A stretch of DNA of 64,000 bases from Terfezia claveryi (lineage: Eukaryota > Ascomycota > Pezizomycetes > Pezizales > Pezizaceae): NCBI GenBank assembly GCA_015179025.1, contig WHUX01000147.1:1-64000 (forward strand). Reading direction: 5' to 3'. Of this stretch, positions 22,819-35,022 are shown one piece after another. Both the position numbers and the translations under genes were made by a program. The notes under the pieces are model-generated. The model was not told where the DNA came from and ran no database searches. It saw nothing but the letters and a program-made list of their open reading frames with translations. How positions within the stretch are numbered: position 1 is the stretch's first letter; every line of letters starts with the position of its first letter.

Positions 22819-24001
22819 CCAACAGAAGGAGGTGGAGTGGTACATACGGAACTGCCATGTTTGCAAGCGTGCTAAGCCTACCCGTCATGCTCCTTATGGG
22901 ACCCTGAAGCCCCTGGGGATCCCAGACCAACCTTGGCAACACCTAACCATGGACTTTGTGACTGGGTTGCCGGAGGATTCGGGTTTAATGCTATTCTTAT
23001 AGTAGTAGACCGATTGACCAAAATGAGGCATGTTATACCTTGCCATGATACCTGTTCGGCCCGGAACCTCGCCGGCCTCTACCTCAACCATGTATTCTGC
23101 TACCATGGTCTCCCCAAGTCAGTCGTCTCGGACCGCGGCCCCCAATTCGTCTCGGACTTCTGGAAGGTATTCTGTAGCTTTTGGGAATCAACGTACACCT
23201 CTCCACGGCGTATCACCCCTAAACAGATGGTCAGTCCGAGAGAATGAATGTGATCATAGAGCAGTACCTGAGAGCATACGTCAATTACCAGCAAAACAAC
23301 TGGGTTTCGCTGCTGGCAACCAGTGAGTTGCCACTAACAACCATTTCTCGGAGACTCTAAAAACCTCCCCTTTCCTGGCCAATTATGGCTGGCACCCTCG
23401 TTTCGTGGACTCCCTAGCACCCCTGGAAAAGGCTAGGGAGAACACCCCAGCTAAGGAGTTCGCCACGGAGATTGCTGAGTTCACTCCACCCTAAGGGCCG
23501 AACTGGTATATGCTCAAGCCAGGCAAGTGAGTATGCCAACGGATCACGGTTGCCAGCCCCCAGGTATCAGCCAGGAGATAAGGTGTGGCTCTCCAGCAGG
23601 CACTTCCAAACGGAATGGCCATCCGCAAGCTGGATCACAAGTTCCTAGGCCCCTATGAGGTGTTAGCAGCTATGGGCACTCATGCTTATCGGCTGAGGTT
23701 TCCCAAGGATATCAAGCGCCATCCGGTCGTCCATATCTCGGAGATCGAGCCAGCCACCGACGATCCCCTTCCTGGGCAAAAGCACACCCCACCTCCTCCA
23801 GTGGTGATCGCAGGTGAAGAGGAGTGGGAGGTTGAGGAGGTACTGGACTCAAGGAAACGCTACGGACGAGTTCAGTATAAGGTCAAGTGGTTAGGAGATG
23901 AGGAGACTACCTAGCAACCTGTGGAGGACTTGGAGAATGCACAGGATTTGGTCACCCTGTTCCACCAACGATACTCGAGGAAGCCTCGCCCAGTTGAATG
24001 A
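22819..24001 (+). pseudogene. Element A pol remnant: integrase to chromodomain
   Basis: This begins inside the integrase zinc finger ([17 protein letters not shown]). It then shows [20 protein letters not shown] and, after small shifts, QSERMN, the GPY-type HKFLGPYEVL, and a chromodomain (EEWEVEEVLDSRKRYGRVQYKVKWLG) with TGG to TAG at about 23912. It ends at TGA 23999-24001. Frameshifts occur near 22978, 23190 and 23480. Confidence 0.88.
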
Positions 24002-24141
24002 TGTCAGACCTTTTACATTCTTGTTGTTGTTTGGAGTTGGGGTTCTTGTTTCTACGGTTGTTGTTGTCTTCTGTATTAATTATGCCGGTTATCGTGCCCA
24101 GGTCTCCTAGTCGCTGGAGCTCCAGCCTAAAGGGGGAATAG

Positions 24142-25055
24142 TGTAACAACCGTGTGTTCAGTTGCAATCACCTGCGATTACAGGTGATGGGTCATTGCCA
24201 TTGTTGTCTTTGTCTTTGTCATCACCTGCGATCGCAGGTGATGGGTTATTGTTATTGTTACCTTTTCCTTGGCTTCCGAGATAGGGAAGCTTATTTCCCC
24301 CATTGCCCTGACCGAGTTATGTATATATAGAGCCTGTCCCTCATACTGTCATTGGATTCCAATTCAACGTCTTGTATACCCAATACAGGACCTTGCTTCC
24401 CCCAGCGCTTGTGCACCTCCCTTGTGCACATCCTTGTCTTGAACAAACAACTCTGCAGTACAGCTGCCTCCCTTGACACACGCGGCAACTGCCTCCGTAT
24501 GTCTCATGTCCCTTGCCCTCTGCCTCTCTTGCCTCTTGCCTCTTGCCCTTGCCCCTGTCTCAGTCTTCCCCTGGTCACACACGTAGCGTTCCTACATGTG
24601 TCTTACCCTAGCCTCTCCCCAGATCACACACGTAGCGCTCCTACGTGTGCGATTGCCCCTTGCCACTTCCCCAACTGGGGAAGTGGTGTACCCCTTGGTC
24701 GCCTTGCCCCCAGAGCCGTCGTTACACTGGACCTTGCTTCCTCCAGCACTTGTGCACCTCCCTTGTGCACATTCTTGTCTCGAACAAACAACTCTGCAGT
24801 ACAGCTGCCTCCCTTGACACACGCGGCAACTGCCTCCGCGTGTCTCGTGTTCTTTGCCCTCTGCCTCTCTTGCCTCTTGCCTCTTGCCCTTGCCCCCGTC
24901 TCAGTCTTCCCCTGGTCACATACATAGCGTTCCTACGTGTGTCTTACCTTAGCCTCTCACCAGATCACACACGTAGCGCTCCTACGTGTGCGATTGCCCC
25001 TTGCCACTTCCCCGGCGTACCCCTTGGTCGCCTTGCCCCCAGAGCCGTCGTTACA
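24142..25055 (+). repeat. Element A 3' LTR with partial internal duplication
   Basis: The LTR starts TGTAACAACCGTGTG. A unit corresponding to a complete LTR ends at 24726 (CGTTACA), but the sequence from about 24388 (GGACCTTGCTTCC) is then repeated as 24727-25055 and ends again in CGTTACA. So the 3' LTR is 914 bp against 573 bp for the 5' copy. The palindrome with half-site CATCACCTGCGA is at about 24218-24241. Confidence 0.88.
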
Positions 25056-25330
25056 GCCAGGTCTTAGCTATTGTCTCAAACAATGCTAGTGTCAACATAG
25101 TACTAGCCAAGAATTTACAGGCAAATGTATTCTCTCCAAAGTGGAATGTGGAGCAATATAGACTTCCCTGCCTCACACATGTTATCGCATTGGTGAGCAA
25201 CCAGTTTATGAAAGAACTTAAGTCAAGCCCAAATAATGATGACACTATCTCATCCGCTCCTCAAGTGGAGACTTCAATCAAAGCACTGCAAGAGTATGTG
25301 CCAGGTACATTTGCACGATCAGTATGTAAG

Positions 25331-25475
25331 GTTAGTCATATTTGCTCTGCAATAACCCCATCATAGAATTCCACATGTTACGGAATTACACAATGTCACG
25401 GAATTCCACATGTCATGTAATTCCACAATGTCACAGAATCCTATCCCTCAATCCCATGTGCTAACAGTTTTCCAG
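25331..25475 (+). repeat. hAT intron holding a TGTCACGGA array
   Basis: The donor is AAG|GTTAGT, the branch-like GCTAAC is at 25460, and the acceptor is TTTTCCAG|GT. Removing 145 bp joins two hAT blocks in frame. Inside lie three units of the type CACAATGTCACGGAATTC at about 25370-25440, in the same orientation as the gene (decayed: TGTTACGGA, TGTCACGGA, TGTCATGTA, TGTCACAGA). Confidence 0.75.
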
Positions 25476-26001
25476 GTTCGGGAGCTGTGTAAAGCTATAG
25501 TGGCTAGTCCTCAATGATTGGCACAATTCAAAGAACTCTAAAATAACACTCCCATACCAATGGGCCTCATACAGGATATCAGAACTCGGTGGAACTCCAT
25601 CTTTGACATGCTTACGCGAGCATTGCGACTACAGTCATACATTAAACAATGGATCAGTCTGACTACAACTGAAGGAAAGCATAGCCTATTGTGGCTGAGT
25701 AAAGAAGAATGGGCCCAAGTTCAGGAGGCTATAATTTTTCTGAAACCGCTCTCTGATTATACACATGCTATTTCTACAGGCCAGCATGTAACTATACACA
25801 ACGCATTATTCATCTACAACGACATTTTCGACCACATCGAAAAACAATGCAAATATATATGCAAACTTCCAGCTAGCATGATGTGAGCACTAGGATTTTT
25901 GTGCGCAATGAAAGGCTGTCACCTCATATTGCAGAAGTATTATTCGAGAATGGAAAAACAATCACTTATCTACAATCTAGCAACTATCCTGTATCCATCT
26001 A

Positions 26002-26249
26002 TATCAGCAAGAAAAAAGTGGCATCGGGACGCCAGGTGGTGTCTCCAGGAGGCAAGGTTGTCTCTGGTGTCTTTTGTGTCTTTTATGTCTCCTAGGTGTC
26101 TCCTGAGTGTCTCCTATATGTCTCCCAGTATCTTTCAGTATCTCCTGGAGACACTGGGAGACATTCTGCCAATCGTGGAGACATATCTTATCTCCAGTGG
26201 CAATACTGTCTCTAGAGACACTGGAGACAAACTATTTTCTTTCCTGATG
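26002..26249 (-). mobile_element. GTCTC-rich MITE, copy 1, in the hAT gene
   Basis: A 248-bp element is flanked by TA on both sides (26000-26001, 26250-26251). The ends are imperfect inverted repeats, (C/T)ATCAGCAAGAAAAA and CATCAGGAAAGAAAA. Removing it plus one TA restores the frame ILYPSKKLSLYVDWG. It is almost identical, in reverse orientation, to 62225-62471. Internally it is full of GAGACA/TGTCTC words, including a 10-bp-arm palindrome (CAGTATCTCC/GGAGACACTG type). Confidence 0.85.
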
Positions 26250-26351
26250 TAAGAAGTTATCCTTGTACGTGGATTGGGGAAATGTCTCAGTACAGGATCC
26301 TACCATGAATTAGGAGGCTGTTGACTGTATACTATACATAGAAAATTACCA

Positions 26352-26546
26352 GTAAGTATCAATTCTATGAACGTTATGAAGTACATTCCGTGACAACAGA
26401 TGCATCCTTGACAACAGATGCATCTATGACAACAGATGCATCCATGACAACAGATGTATCCGTAACATTATGAAACGAATGAGAATCTGACCTTATTGGG
26501 TACTTAGAGTATAGTTTGAGAAATATTTTGATATCAACTACACCAG
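26352..26546 (+). repeat. hAT intron holding a TCCGTGACA array
   Basis: The donor is GTAAGT at 26352 and the acceptor is CACCAG at 26546; the Gln codon is split cleanly across the junction (ENYQ|YALEPQ). Inside, at 26387-26465, are about four 18-bp units of the form TCCGTGACAACAGATGCA. The core is antisense to the gene here. Confidence 0.75.
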
Positions 26547-27384
26547 GTACGCACTGGAGCCCCAGGCTCAAAAGAGTCGCCTCGACGATTCAGAGCAATC
26601 CTATATCATGCATCGACTACAAAAGCAGACAGTGACCAAATCAGAGAATATTCCAGAGGTCAAGAGATACTTAACCAGTGGTCTAGCCATACTAGATGGG
26701 CAGTGTCCCCTATCCTAGTAGAAGGTTCATGCCATTGAATACCCGATGCTAGCATAAATGGCAAGAGACATATTGAGTATTCCACTGACATCTGTAGCTG
26801 TTGAGCGTATATTCAGCGGTACGCGAGATATTTTGCCTTACCGCCGGAACTGAATGGGTCACCAGATGATCACAGCGCTAATGTTGACGAAATCTTGGGA
26901 CTTGATACATGCAAAATATATAGAACCAGACCCTGAGAACACTCCTGCATATGTGGAAGAAGGATTAGCTGATCATAATGAAATTAATATGAGCCAGGAG
27001 AGACAGGCTCTCAGATATGACGTAGAATTCCTCTGCCGCATGATGCCAGTCACTCTAGATGGACCATCAGGAAATAGTGATATAGTGTTAGAGTATGAGA
27101 GTAGCGTGGAGGGAGAGAAAGAGTTTGAGGAAGATGATCTTGATGTGGGAGATACAACTTCTCAGATTTCTAGCCCATTCAACAATTTCAGTGTGCAGTC
27201 AGTGGGAGGAATTGGCTTATTCCAAGGCAGCCTATTGAGGGAGGAAAGAGGGACCCCAACACTCTGCACCCCATATCGCGGGACTAAGCACCCTGCCTCT
27301 CTATCCATCAACCTGACGCCTTCAATGGCAACGAGGCTCCAGAAAAGGTTACGGCCCACTCAGTGTAGGAATTACAAAGTGTGA

Positions 27385-27972
27385 GCCTGCATACTTGAGG
27401 GGGTGCAAACCGAGGTAGGTATGGTCAATTATCCTTTGTTCATTGTTTTTTTCCTTTGTCCTTTGTACCTGAGTTTTACTTTTTCCTATTAGCTTCTCTT
27501 GTATGGGTGGGTTTCTTTTTGTGCGTGGGTTTCCTTAATGTGTTGTTTTTTTGGTTGAATTGTGATTATTATGACGAGTGACACCAGGGTGGATTAGTTC
27601 TCATGATGAATCCGCAGTTGATACTCTTTTTTATTTTTTTTATTTTGGTCATAAATTACTTACAGGATATAAATTGAGTTTGAGGAGAATGGGAATAATT
27701 TACGATGTGGAACTATGGGCACTTCTTGGGTGGATGTAGAAATCTTGAGAGCATTTATATATGAATTATTATTAAGATAGGGTGGATGGAGGGTTTAGGG
27801 ATTAGAAGCAAACGTGAGAAATTTGGGTGCAAGGAAAAGGATAACATGAGGACGAGTAGGTAGGACGTTTGATATAGAATGTGTGAACGTATGGCAGCAC
27901 AAACAGAGCATAGAGAGCGTGAGAGAAAAATTTGAAAGAATGGTTCTAGAAATCATGACAGCAGAAGCAATC
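27385..27972. other. Non-coding stretch downstream of the hAT gene
   Basis: This T-rich sequence after the hAT stop (TTTTTTTCCTTTGTCC and similar near 27450) is followed by purine-rich sequence. No supported gene. The hAT terminal inverted repeats could not be identified by eye. CAATC at 27968-27972 is the target duplication of element D. Confidence 0.4.
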
Positions 27973-28466
27973 TGTAATGACAGCTCTAGGGACAGGGCGA
28001 CCAAAGGGTACGCCGGGGCAGTGGCAAAGGGGAATCACACACGTAGGAGTACTACGTGTGTGATCTGGGGAAAGGCTAGGGACAAGGCAAGGGCAAGAGG
28101 CAAGAGAGGCCAAGGGCAAGGGGCACGAGATACGCGGAGGCAGTTGCCGCATGTGTCGGAGGGAGGCAGCTGTATTGCAGAGCTGTTCACAAGACAAGGG
28201 GGTGTACAAGGGAGGTGCACAAGCGTTGGGAGAGGCAAGATCCTGTATTAGGTATACAAGACGTTGGATGGGGATCCAATGAGAGGGCGGAGAGAGCAAG
28301 CTATATATACAGGCTTCCTTCCTGGCCAAGACCACCGGAAGGAATAAGGTTCCCGAGACCCCTTATCTCGGGAACAGAGATAACAACGATATTAATCAAT
28401 AATAACGAGAGTCGGACGGAATCCCGTCTGACTCTCAAACCTGGCTAGGAAAGGACCGTTGTGACA
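27973..28466 (-). repeat. Element D 3' LTR
   Basis: On the minus strand it reads TGTCACAACGG at 28466 and ends CATTACA at 27973. It is followed inward by the polypurine complement CCCCCCTTTAGGC at about 28471, the usual purine tract. Confidence 0.92.
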
Positions 28467-28644
28467 CTATCCCCCCTTTAGGCTCGGAGCCCCAGCGACA
28501 CAAGGCAAGGTGAAAAAAAACAAACAAACAAGACAGGCGAATAACCAATAACCCATAACACCACCCCAACGCCGGACAACCTGACAACAACAGAAACAAC
28601 AATCATAATTCCAACTCCAAATCAACGAAGACAAGACAAAAATA

Positions 28645-29235
28645 TTATTCAGCTAGGCGAGGCTTGAGAGGGTAACGCTGGTGGAATATAGTGACCAGGT
28701 CAGGAGCGTTTTCCAGATCCTCTGCTGGTTGTCAGGTAGTCTCCTCATCCCCTAACCATTTGACCTTGTACTGAACTCGTCCATATCGCTTCCTGGAGTC
28801 TAGTACCTCCTCAACCTCCCACTCCTCTTCACCTGCAATCACTACGGAAGGAGGGGGGGGGTGCTCTTGCCCTGGAAGGGGATCGTTGGCCGCTGGCTCG
28901 ATCTCCGAGATATGAACGACCGGATGGCGCTTGATCTCCCTGGGAAACCTCAGTCGGTAAGCATGAGTGCCCACAGCCGCTAACACCTCGTAGGGACCTA
29001 GAAACTTGTGATCCAGCTTACGGGAGGGCCGTTCTGTCCGGATGTGTCTGCTAGAAAGCCATACCTTGTCTCCAGGCTAGTACCTTGGGGCTGGCAACCG
29101 TAATCCGTTGGCATATTCTGCTTGCCTAGCCTAGGCATACCCTAGCTCAGCCTTCAGGGTACGGTGGAGTTCAGCGATTCCAGCTGCCAATTCCTTAGCC
29201 GGGGGATGGCCTTTCTGCAGAGGCGCTAAGGTATC
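28645..29235 (-). pseudogene. Element D pol C-terminus with chromodomain
   Basis: Reading from 29235 down: LAPLQKGHPPAKELAAGIAEL, the GPY-type HKFLGPYEVL and a chromodomain (EEWEVEEVLDSRKRYGRVQYKVKWLG), ending at a stop at 28645-28647. Stops near 29125 and 29080 (CAG to TAG) and at about 28730 (TGG to TAG, after DEETT) interrupt it. It joins directly to the integrase at 35526 when element E is taken out. Confidence 0.85.
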
Positions 29236-29732
29236 TGTAATGACGGCTCTAGGGATGGGGCGACCAAGGGGTACGCCGGGGCAGTGGCAAAGGGGAATCG
29301 CATACGTAGTAGTGCTACGTGTGTGATCTAGGGAAAGGCTAGGGACAAAGCAAGGGCAAGAGGCAAGAGAGGCCGAGGGCAAGGGCACGAGACATGCGGA
29401 GGCAGTTGCCGCGTATGTCGGAGGGAGGCAGCTGTGCTGCAGAGCTGTTCACGAGACCAGGGGGTGCACAAGGGAGGTGCACAAGCGTTGGGAGAGGCAA
29501 GATCCTGTATTAGGTATACAAGACGTTGGATGGGGATCCAACGAGAGGGCGGAGAGAGCAAGCTATATATACAGGATTCCTTCCTGGCTGGCCAAGGCCA
29601 CCGGAAGGAATAAGGTTCCCGAGACCCCTTATTTCGGGAACAGAGATAACAACGATATCAATCAACAATAACGAGAGTCGGACGAAATCCCATCTGACTC
29701 TCAAACCCGGCTAGGAAAGGACGGTTGTGACA
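29236..29732 (-). repeat. Element E 3' LTR
   Basis: 497 bp, minus-strand TGTCACAACC (29732) to TCATTACA (29236). The TATA-like CTGTATATATAGC is on the minus strand at about 29573-29561. Confidence 0.92.
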
Positions 29733-29942
29733 CTATCCCCCTTTAGGCTCGGAGCCCCAGCAACGAAAGACAAGGCGAAAGGCAAGACAAAAACAAACAA
29801 ACAAAACAGGCGACTAAAACCAATAACCCATAACACAACCCCAACGCCAGAAGTACGTACCAACAATAATCCCAACAACAACAACGACAATAACAACAGC
29901 GACAAAACAACCCTAATAACCAATCCCAGGATGACAAGAATA

Positions 29943-32900
29943 TCATTGGGCGGGGCGAGGCTTTCGGGGGTAACGCTAGTGGAACAGGGTGACCAAGTCC
30001 TGTGCGTTTTCTAGGTCCTCCACTGGTTGCCAGGTCATCTCCTCATCTCCCAGCCATTTGACCTTATATTGCAGGTGCCCATACCTTCTTCAGGAGTCCA
30101 GCACTTCCTCTACCTCCTATTCCTCCTCACCTTCGATAACCATGGGGGGAGGTGGAGGTTGTTTCTGGCCGGGGAGAGGGTCGCTAGCGGCAGGCTCGAT
30201 CTCGGAGACATGGACGACTGGATGTCGTTTGATGTCTCTGGGGAACCTCAGGCGGTAGGCATGAGTGCCCACAGCGGCCAACACCTCAAATGGACCCAGG
30301 AACTTGTGGTCGAGCTTGCGGGAGGGCCGTTCTGTTCGGAAGTGCCGGCTGGAGAGCCATACTTTGTCGCCTGGCTGATATCTGGGGGCTGGCAACCGTG
30401 AGCCATTAGCATATTCGGCTTGCCTGGCTTGCACATACCTCAGCTCTGCCTTCAGGGTCGAGTGGAGCTCAGCGATTCCGGCTGCGAATTCCTTGGCTGG
30501 GGGTTGGGCTTTCTGCAGGGGAGCTTGGGTGTCCACGAATCGGGGGTGCCAACCGTAATTGGCCAGGAAAGGAGAGGTTTTGGAGGATTCCGAGAACTGG
30601 TTGTTTGCGGCGAATTCGCAGGTGGCCAGCAGCGAAACCCAGTTATCCTGCTGGTAGTTGACAAAGGCCCGCAGATATTGCTCCATAATGGCGTTCATCC
30701 TCTCTGATTGGCCGTCCATCTGGGGGTGATATGCCGTTGACAGCCGTACTTTGATCCCCAGAAGTTCGCAGAAGGCTTGCCAGAATTCTGAGGTAAACTA
30801 GGGGCCACGGTCGGATATGATCGATTCAGGGAGGCCATGGTATCAGAATACATTATTAAGGTAGAGATTGGCTAACTCTGGGGAAGAGCAGGTATCCCGG
30901 CAATGTATAACGTGCCTCATTTTTGTCAACTGATCTACCACCATCAAGATGGCGTTGAATCCCGAGTTTTCTAGCAATCCTGTCATGAAATCCATGGTCA
31001 GATGGAGCCACGGCCGATCCGGGATATCCAGGGGCTTCAGAGTGCCATATGGGGCATGGCGAACAGGCTTAGCACGCTTGCAAACATGGCAGTTCCGTAC
31101 GTACCGCTCCACTTCCTTCGGCTGGTCAATCCATGTGTATTCTCTGGCCAGAAGCTCTAACGTTTTGGCCACTCCAGGGTGACCTGCAACCAGGCTGTCA
31201 TGGTGTTCCTTGATCAATCGAAGGCGCAGCTCTCCTTCCGGCACATACAGCCATTCGAGGTGGTAGAGGAGGCCTTCCTGGACAGTACACTCGGCTAGGG
31301 AGATCTTGGGGTGGCGGTGCTGGCCAGAATCCACTGCGGTGATAATTTCCTTGGCCAGGGGGTCGTCCTCATATGCCTGTCTCACTAGTTGTCGGAGGTC
31401 AGCCTCAGCTTCTGCATCAGCCTCAGCCTCAGCTTCAGCTTCTGCATCAGCCTCAGCCTCAGCTTCAGCTTCCGCATCAGCCTCAGCCTCAGCTTCAGCT
31501 TCCGCATCAGCCTCAGCCTCAGCTTCCGCAAGGGTATTGGCCGCCAGGTCGAGATTTTCAGGTTTCAGTACCACCTGATTCTGGTACTTCAGCCTTTCAT
31601 CCCCCCTTTAGGGAGATCTCCTGATCTCCTGGTCAGTGCATCCGGCTTACCCCCAGCCTTTCCCGGCCGATACCTTATCTTGAAGTTAAACCGAGAGAGG
31701 AATTCCGACCACCTAGCCTGTCGGCAATTTTGCAATTTGGTGGTTGTGAAGTACTCTAGGTTCTTATGGTCAGAGAGGACCTCGATAACCCCCTTTGCCG
31801 ATTCCAGGTGTAGTCTCCATTCCTCGAATGCTCGCACAATGGCCATTAACTCCTTATCATAGATTTTGTAATTACACTCCGCCGGGGAGTGCTTTTTGGA
31901 GAAATAGGCCACTGGGTGGAGGACTCCATCGACATACTGGGATAGGATTCCGGCGGAGACATAGTCGGAGGCATCCGTTTCCACGATACACTCGCTATCA
32001 GTGTCAAAATGGGCCAGGATTGGGGCTGAGCAGAAGGCTTCCTTGAGGTTCTGGAAGGCGGATTGGGCTTCTGGATTCCAGTGCAATGCCCTTTTTGTCA
32101 AGTGTGAGCCAGCTTCTACCTTCGTTTTCGTCAAGGCCGTCAGGGGTGCCACGATTCTTGTGTATCCTAGGATAAATCGGCGGTAGAAGTTGGCAAATCC
32201 TAGGAAGGCCTGCACATCCTTCAAATTGGCTGGGGTTTCCCACTCTTGGATTGCAGTAACTTTGGCGGGGTCCATCCTAATACCTTCCGTGGTTATGATC
32301 AAGCCCAGGTATTTCACTTCTTGGACGTGGAATTCGCATTTTTCAGGCTTAAGGTACAGCCCAGCCTGCTCCAGCTTCTCCAAGACTTGCCTGATATGGA
32401 TTTTGTGCTCTGCCAGAGTATCTGAATAGATCAAGATATCGTCGAGGTAAGCCGTGCAGAACACATCCAGGAAGTCTCGCAGAGTGTCGTTAATAAAGTG
32501 TTGGAAAGAGGCCGGGGCATTGGTTAAGCCGAAGGGCATGACGTTGTACTCGAAGTGGCCATAACGTGTCCGGAAGGCAGTTTTCCACTCCTCCCCCTCA
32601 GTGATCCATACCAGGTTGTACGCCCCTCTCAAGTCCAATTTGGTGAACCATTTTGCCTTGGAAAGCCTGGCTAATGTCTCCTGGATTAGAGGTAGGGGGT
32701 ACCTGTTTTTGACCGTTATCTCGTTCAGGCCACGATAATCAACACACAACCGAAGAGAGCCGTCCGATTTCTTCACGAACAGTACAGGAGCACCCGCCTG
32801 GGAAGAGCTGTGCCGAATGAAGCTCTTATTCAAGTTTTCCTCCACGTACTTCTTCAGGGCCTCCAATTCCACTTGGGACATTCCATAGAGGGGGCCATAA

Positions 32901-33806
32901 GGGGGAGTTTTTCCTTCAATCAGCGGGATTGTGTGGTCGTATGGTCGATGGGGGGCAAGCTTTTCCGCAGCCTTCTCTGAGAACAAATCAATAAACTCAT
33001 GGTACTCATCCGGAACCAAGGATTTCCACTCCTCCTTGGACCTGGTCTTGTTAATTTCCAGATTGATCTCATAAATTGAGAGGGTATGCGCCTTGAGCTT
33101 ATGCCTCCTGGTGAGATGAGCGAAGGCCCCTGCTCCAATAAAGTTAATATTCAGGGGTTTTGCGGGGTGGGGGATATCGGGGAGACTGGGGGAACTGGGG
33201 TAACCGGGGAAACCAGGGAAACAGAGGGAATGGTGGCATTGATGTGTGCAGGCGGGAGTACTACCTGAGTCGGGTGGATTATTGGGGGTGGCAATGCGCA
33301 CAGCCCAGTGACAGTGGTTTTTGGATCTCCACAGTGTTTTTTGCAATAAGGGCTGTTGAATCGCAGGGTGTAAGAGCCGAAGCTGACTGATACATCGTGC
33401 ATCCTAAGCCAGGGGATCCCAAGGACAATTGGATACTTTAGCTTGGTTACGAACATTGGGAGATCTTCTGAGTGATCACCCATGGCGCTGGGCAGGCATG
33501 CGAGGTCGGTAATCGCCCCAAAAGAGATAGGACAGCCGTCAATGACATCAACAAGGCGGGGGGTTTTTAGCTTGGAGGTTGGTATAGAGTTTCTACTGAC
33601 GAAGGTCTGGTCAATGAATGCTATTCCTGAAGCACTACAATCTATGAGAGCTGATGTAACCACTGTTTTATCATTGAACTTGACAGTTATAGGTACAACG
33701 AAGTGCTCGCCAAACAGGCGAGACTCATCAACAGATATAGATGTAGGCAAAGAAAACGCAGACAAAGATAAATGACCCTGGGCAGGTCCCTTGCTAGTGT
33801 CAGTAA
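29943..33806 (-). pseudogene. Element E pol
   Basis: Protease with ALIDCSASGIAF (about 33650; the usual Gly of CGASG is Ser here). The frame 33346-31589 is open for 585 codons and covers RT ([22 protein letters not shown]) and RNase H ([11 protein letters not shown]). One C is missing from a C run near 31611, shifting the frame before the Ala-Glu linker (31404-31535). The integrase follows at 31574-30843 ([21 protein letters not shown]). A stop sits near 30800, then DGQSER and HKFLGPFEVL, and the chromodomain to 29943 has stops. Confidence 0.9.
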
Positions 33807-34986
33807 CTAGGCAAGGGACTCCCCTTTTCCTGACTCTTCACCAGCTTCTTCGATCCGTGATTCGGATATGGCGTGGATGGCGAGGAAGCGATTCTTTCGA
33901 AGGGGGCAAGCCGCAATGAAGTGGTCAGCCTTCCACAGGCTATGCATACCCATTATTCCGGCGGCGTTCCCTCTCTTCTTGGGTCAAGCGGGGTCTGCCT
34001 GATGATAAATCCATGGGGGTGGGCCCTCCTGCCACCAACGATGGGTATGCTGGTTGATTGGCGGGGGCAGGGGCCGCTATTTTGGTGGCATGGTGTTGCT
34101 GAGGCTGATGCTGGGGTTGTGGGAGACAGGGTGCTAGCCTGTACGTGGGGCGGTTGCGGAGCCGGGACATCCGCTATTCTACTCGGGAAGCCTGGTCAAT
34201 GAATTCGTCAAGGGTTTTGGCTTCCGGGAGGCTGACCATGGCCTGCTGGATTTCGTCATTTAGCCCTTCCTGGAATTGCTCCAGTTTGGACTGGTCATTC
34301 CATCGGACCTCCGCCGCCAATCTCGAGAATTCTGCCACATAAGTGGACAGATCGGTGTTTTTCTGCCTGAGGGCTCGGAGGGCCCTACTGGCAGTGCCAA
34401 CGGCATCGGGGTCCCCGAACGCCCTATCCAGGATTGTGAAAAGGGCCGAGATATCATCAAGCTTGATCCCAGTTTCGAGGACATATGGCTGGATCTGGTC
34501 ACAAGCTTTCCCCTCCAGCAAGGCGAAAACGTATGCCAGTCGATGTTGTTCCGACAGGAACCTGGCAGAATCCCCGTTCAGCTTGAGATTGACTGCATTC
34601 TTCCAGGCTCATAGACGAGCCCGGTCCCCATTGAACTTGGGGGGTGTCGGAATGCTTTCGGTCTTGTTGCTACTGGCTGCTGTTGTTGTTGGTATTGCCA
34701 GGTTTGCTAGGGCCCGGCTGAGGTTTTGAACCGTAGTCCGTTCGTTGGCTAGGGAAAGGTTTACATGGTCGAGATCCGTCTGGAGGACCATGATCTCTTC
34801 GTTGGCGGATCTCAGCATTCGTTCAGCCACGGCCAGGCTGTTGCCGAGTTCAGCCCCGATGGCATCCATGGCCTCGAAGATGTCGATGATTTCTCGACGA
34901 TAGGAATTTAATTCGTTCGGGCCTGAGGGTATAGGGGAGTTTCTCCAGGTTTGAAACCTGACAGCGGGTGGAGGGGTTCCAGACAT
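33807..34986 (-). pseudogene. Element E gag
   Basis: ATG at 34986 (MSGTPPPAVRF). Coiled coil, capsid (AFGDPDAVG, STYVAEFSRL) and a knuckle region. Breaks: a stop near 34607 (CGA to TGA), a frame change in the linker, and a one-base loss in the zinc knuckle near 33950 (the GLCIACGK codons are shifted). Confidence 0.88.
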
Positions 34987-35022
34987 GACAGCGTACCAGT
35001 TGGTTGATAAGATCCAACGTAG

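Larger units (their letters stand above)
5927..25055 (+). mobile_element. Ty3/gypsy element A, host of elements B and C
   Basis: This LTR retrotransposon is inserted in the hAT gene. Its ends are TGTAACAACC and CGTTACA, flanked by GCCGG (5922-5926) and GCCAG (25056-25060), a 5-bp target duplication with one change. Its own parts are the 5' LTR (5927-6499), gag (6536-6791 and 13006-13820), the integrase to chromodomain end of pol (22819-24001) and the 3' LTR (24142-25055). Protease, reverse transcriptase and RNase H are missing; by comparison with element F about 2.8 kb is gone at exactly the place where element C now sits. Element B interrupts gag. It is not autonomous. Confidence 0.9.
25056..27384 (+). 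pseudogene. hAT transposase, core and C-terminal part (interrupted)
   Basis: This continues 5250-5926 after element A. Exon A (25061-25330) has VLAIVSNNASVN and LPCLTHVIALV. An intron (25331-25475, GTTAGT to GCTAAC..CAG) is followed by VRELCKAIVASP and LIQDIRTRWNSIFDMLTRAL, the conserved hAT RW block. A 248-bp MITE interrupts at 26002-26249. A second intron is 26352-26546 (GTAAGT to CAG). The last exon carries the C-terminal hATC dimerisation block, ARDILSIPLTSVAVERIFSG (about 26762-26821), and ends at 27384. Stops near 25516, 25541, 26310, 26720, 26757 and 26851 show it is dead. Confidence 0.85.

Noticed and set aside
31306..31578. Plus-strand Ala/Ser repeat ORFs within element E (and 36298-36510 within D)
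   Set aside because: They are the complement of the Ala-Glu linker in pol on the minus strand.
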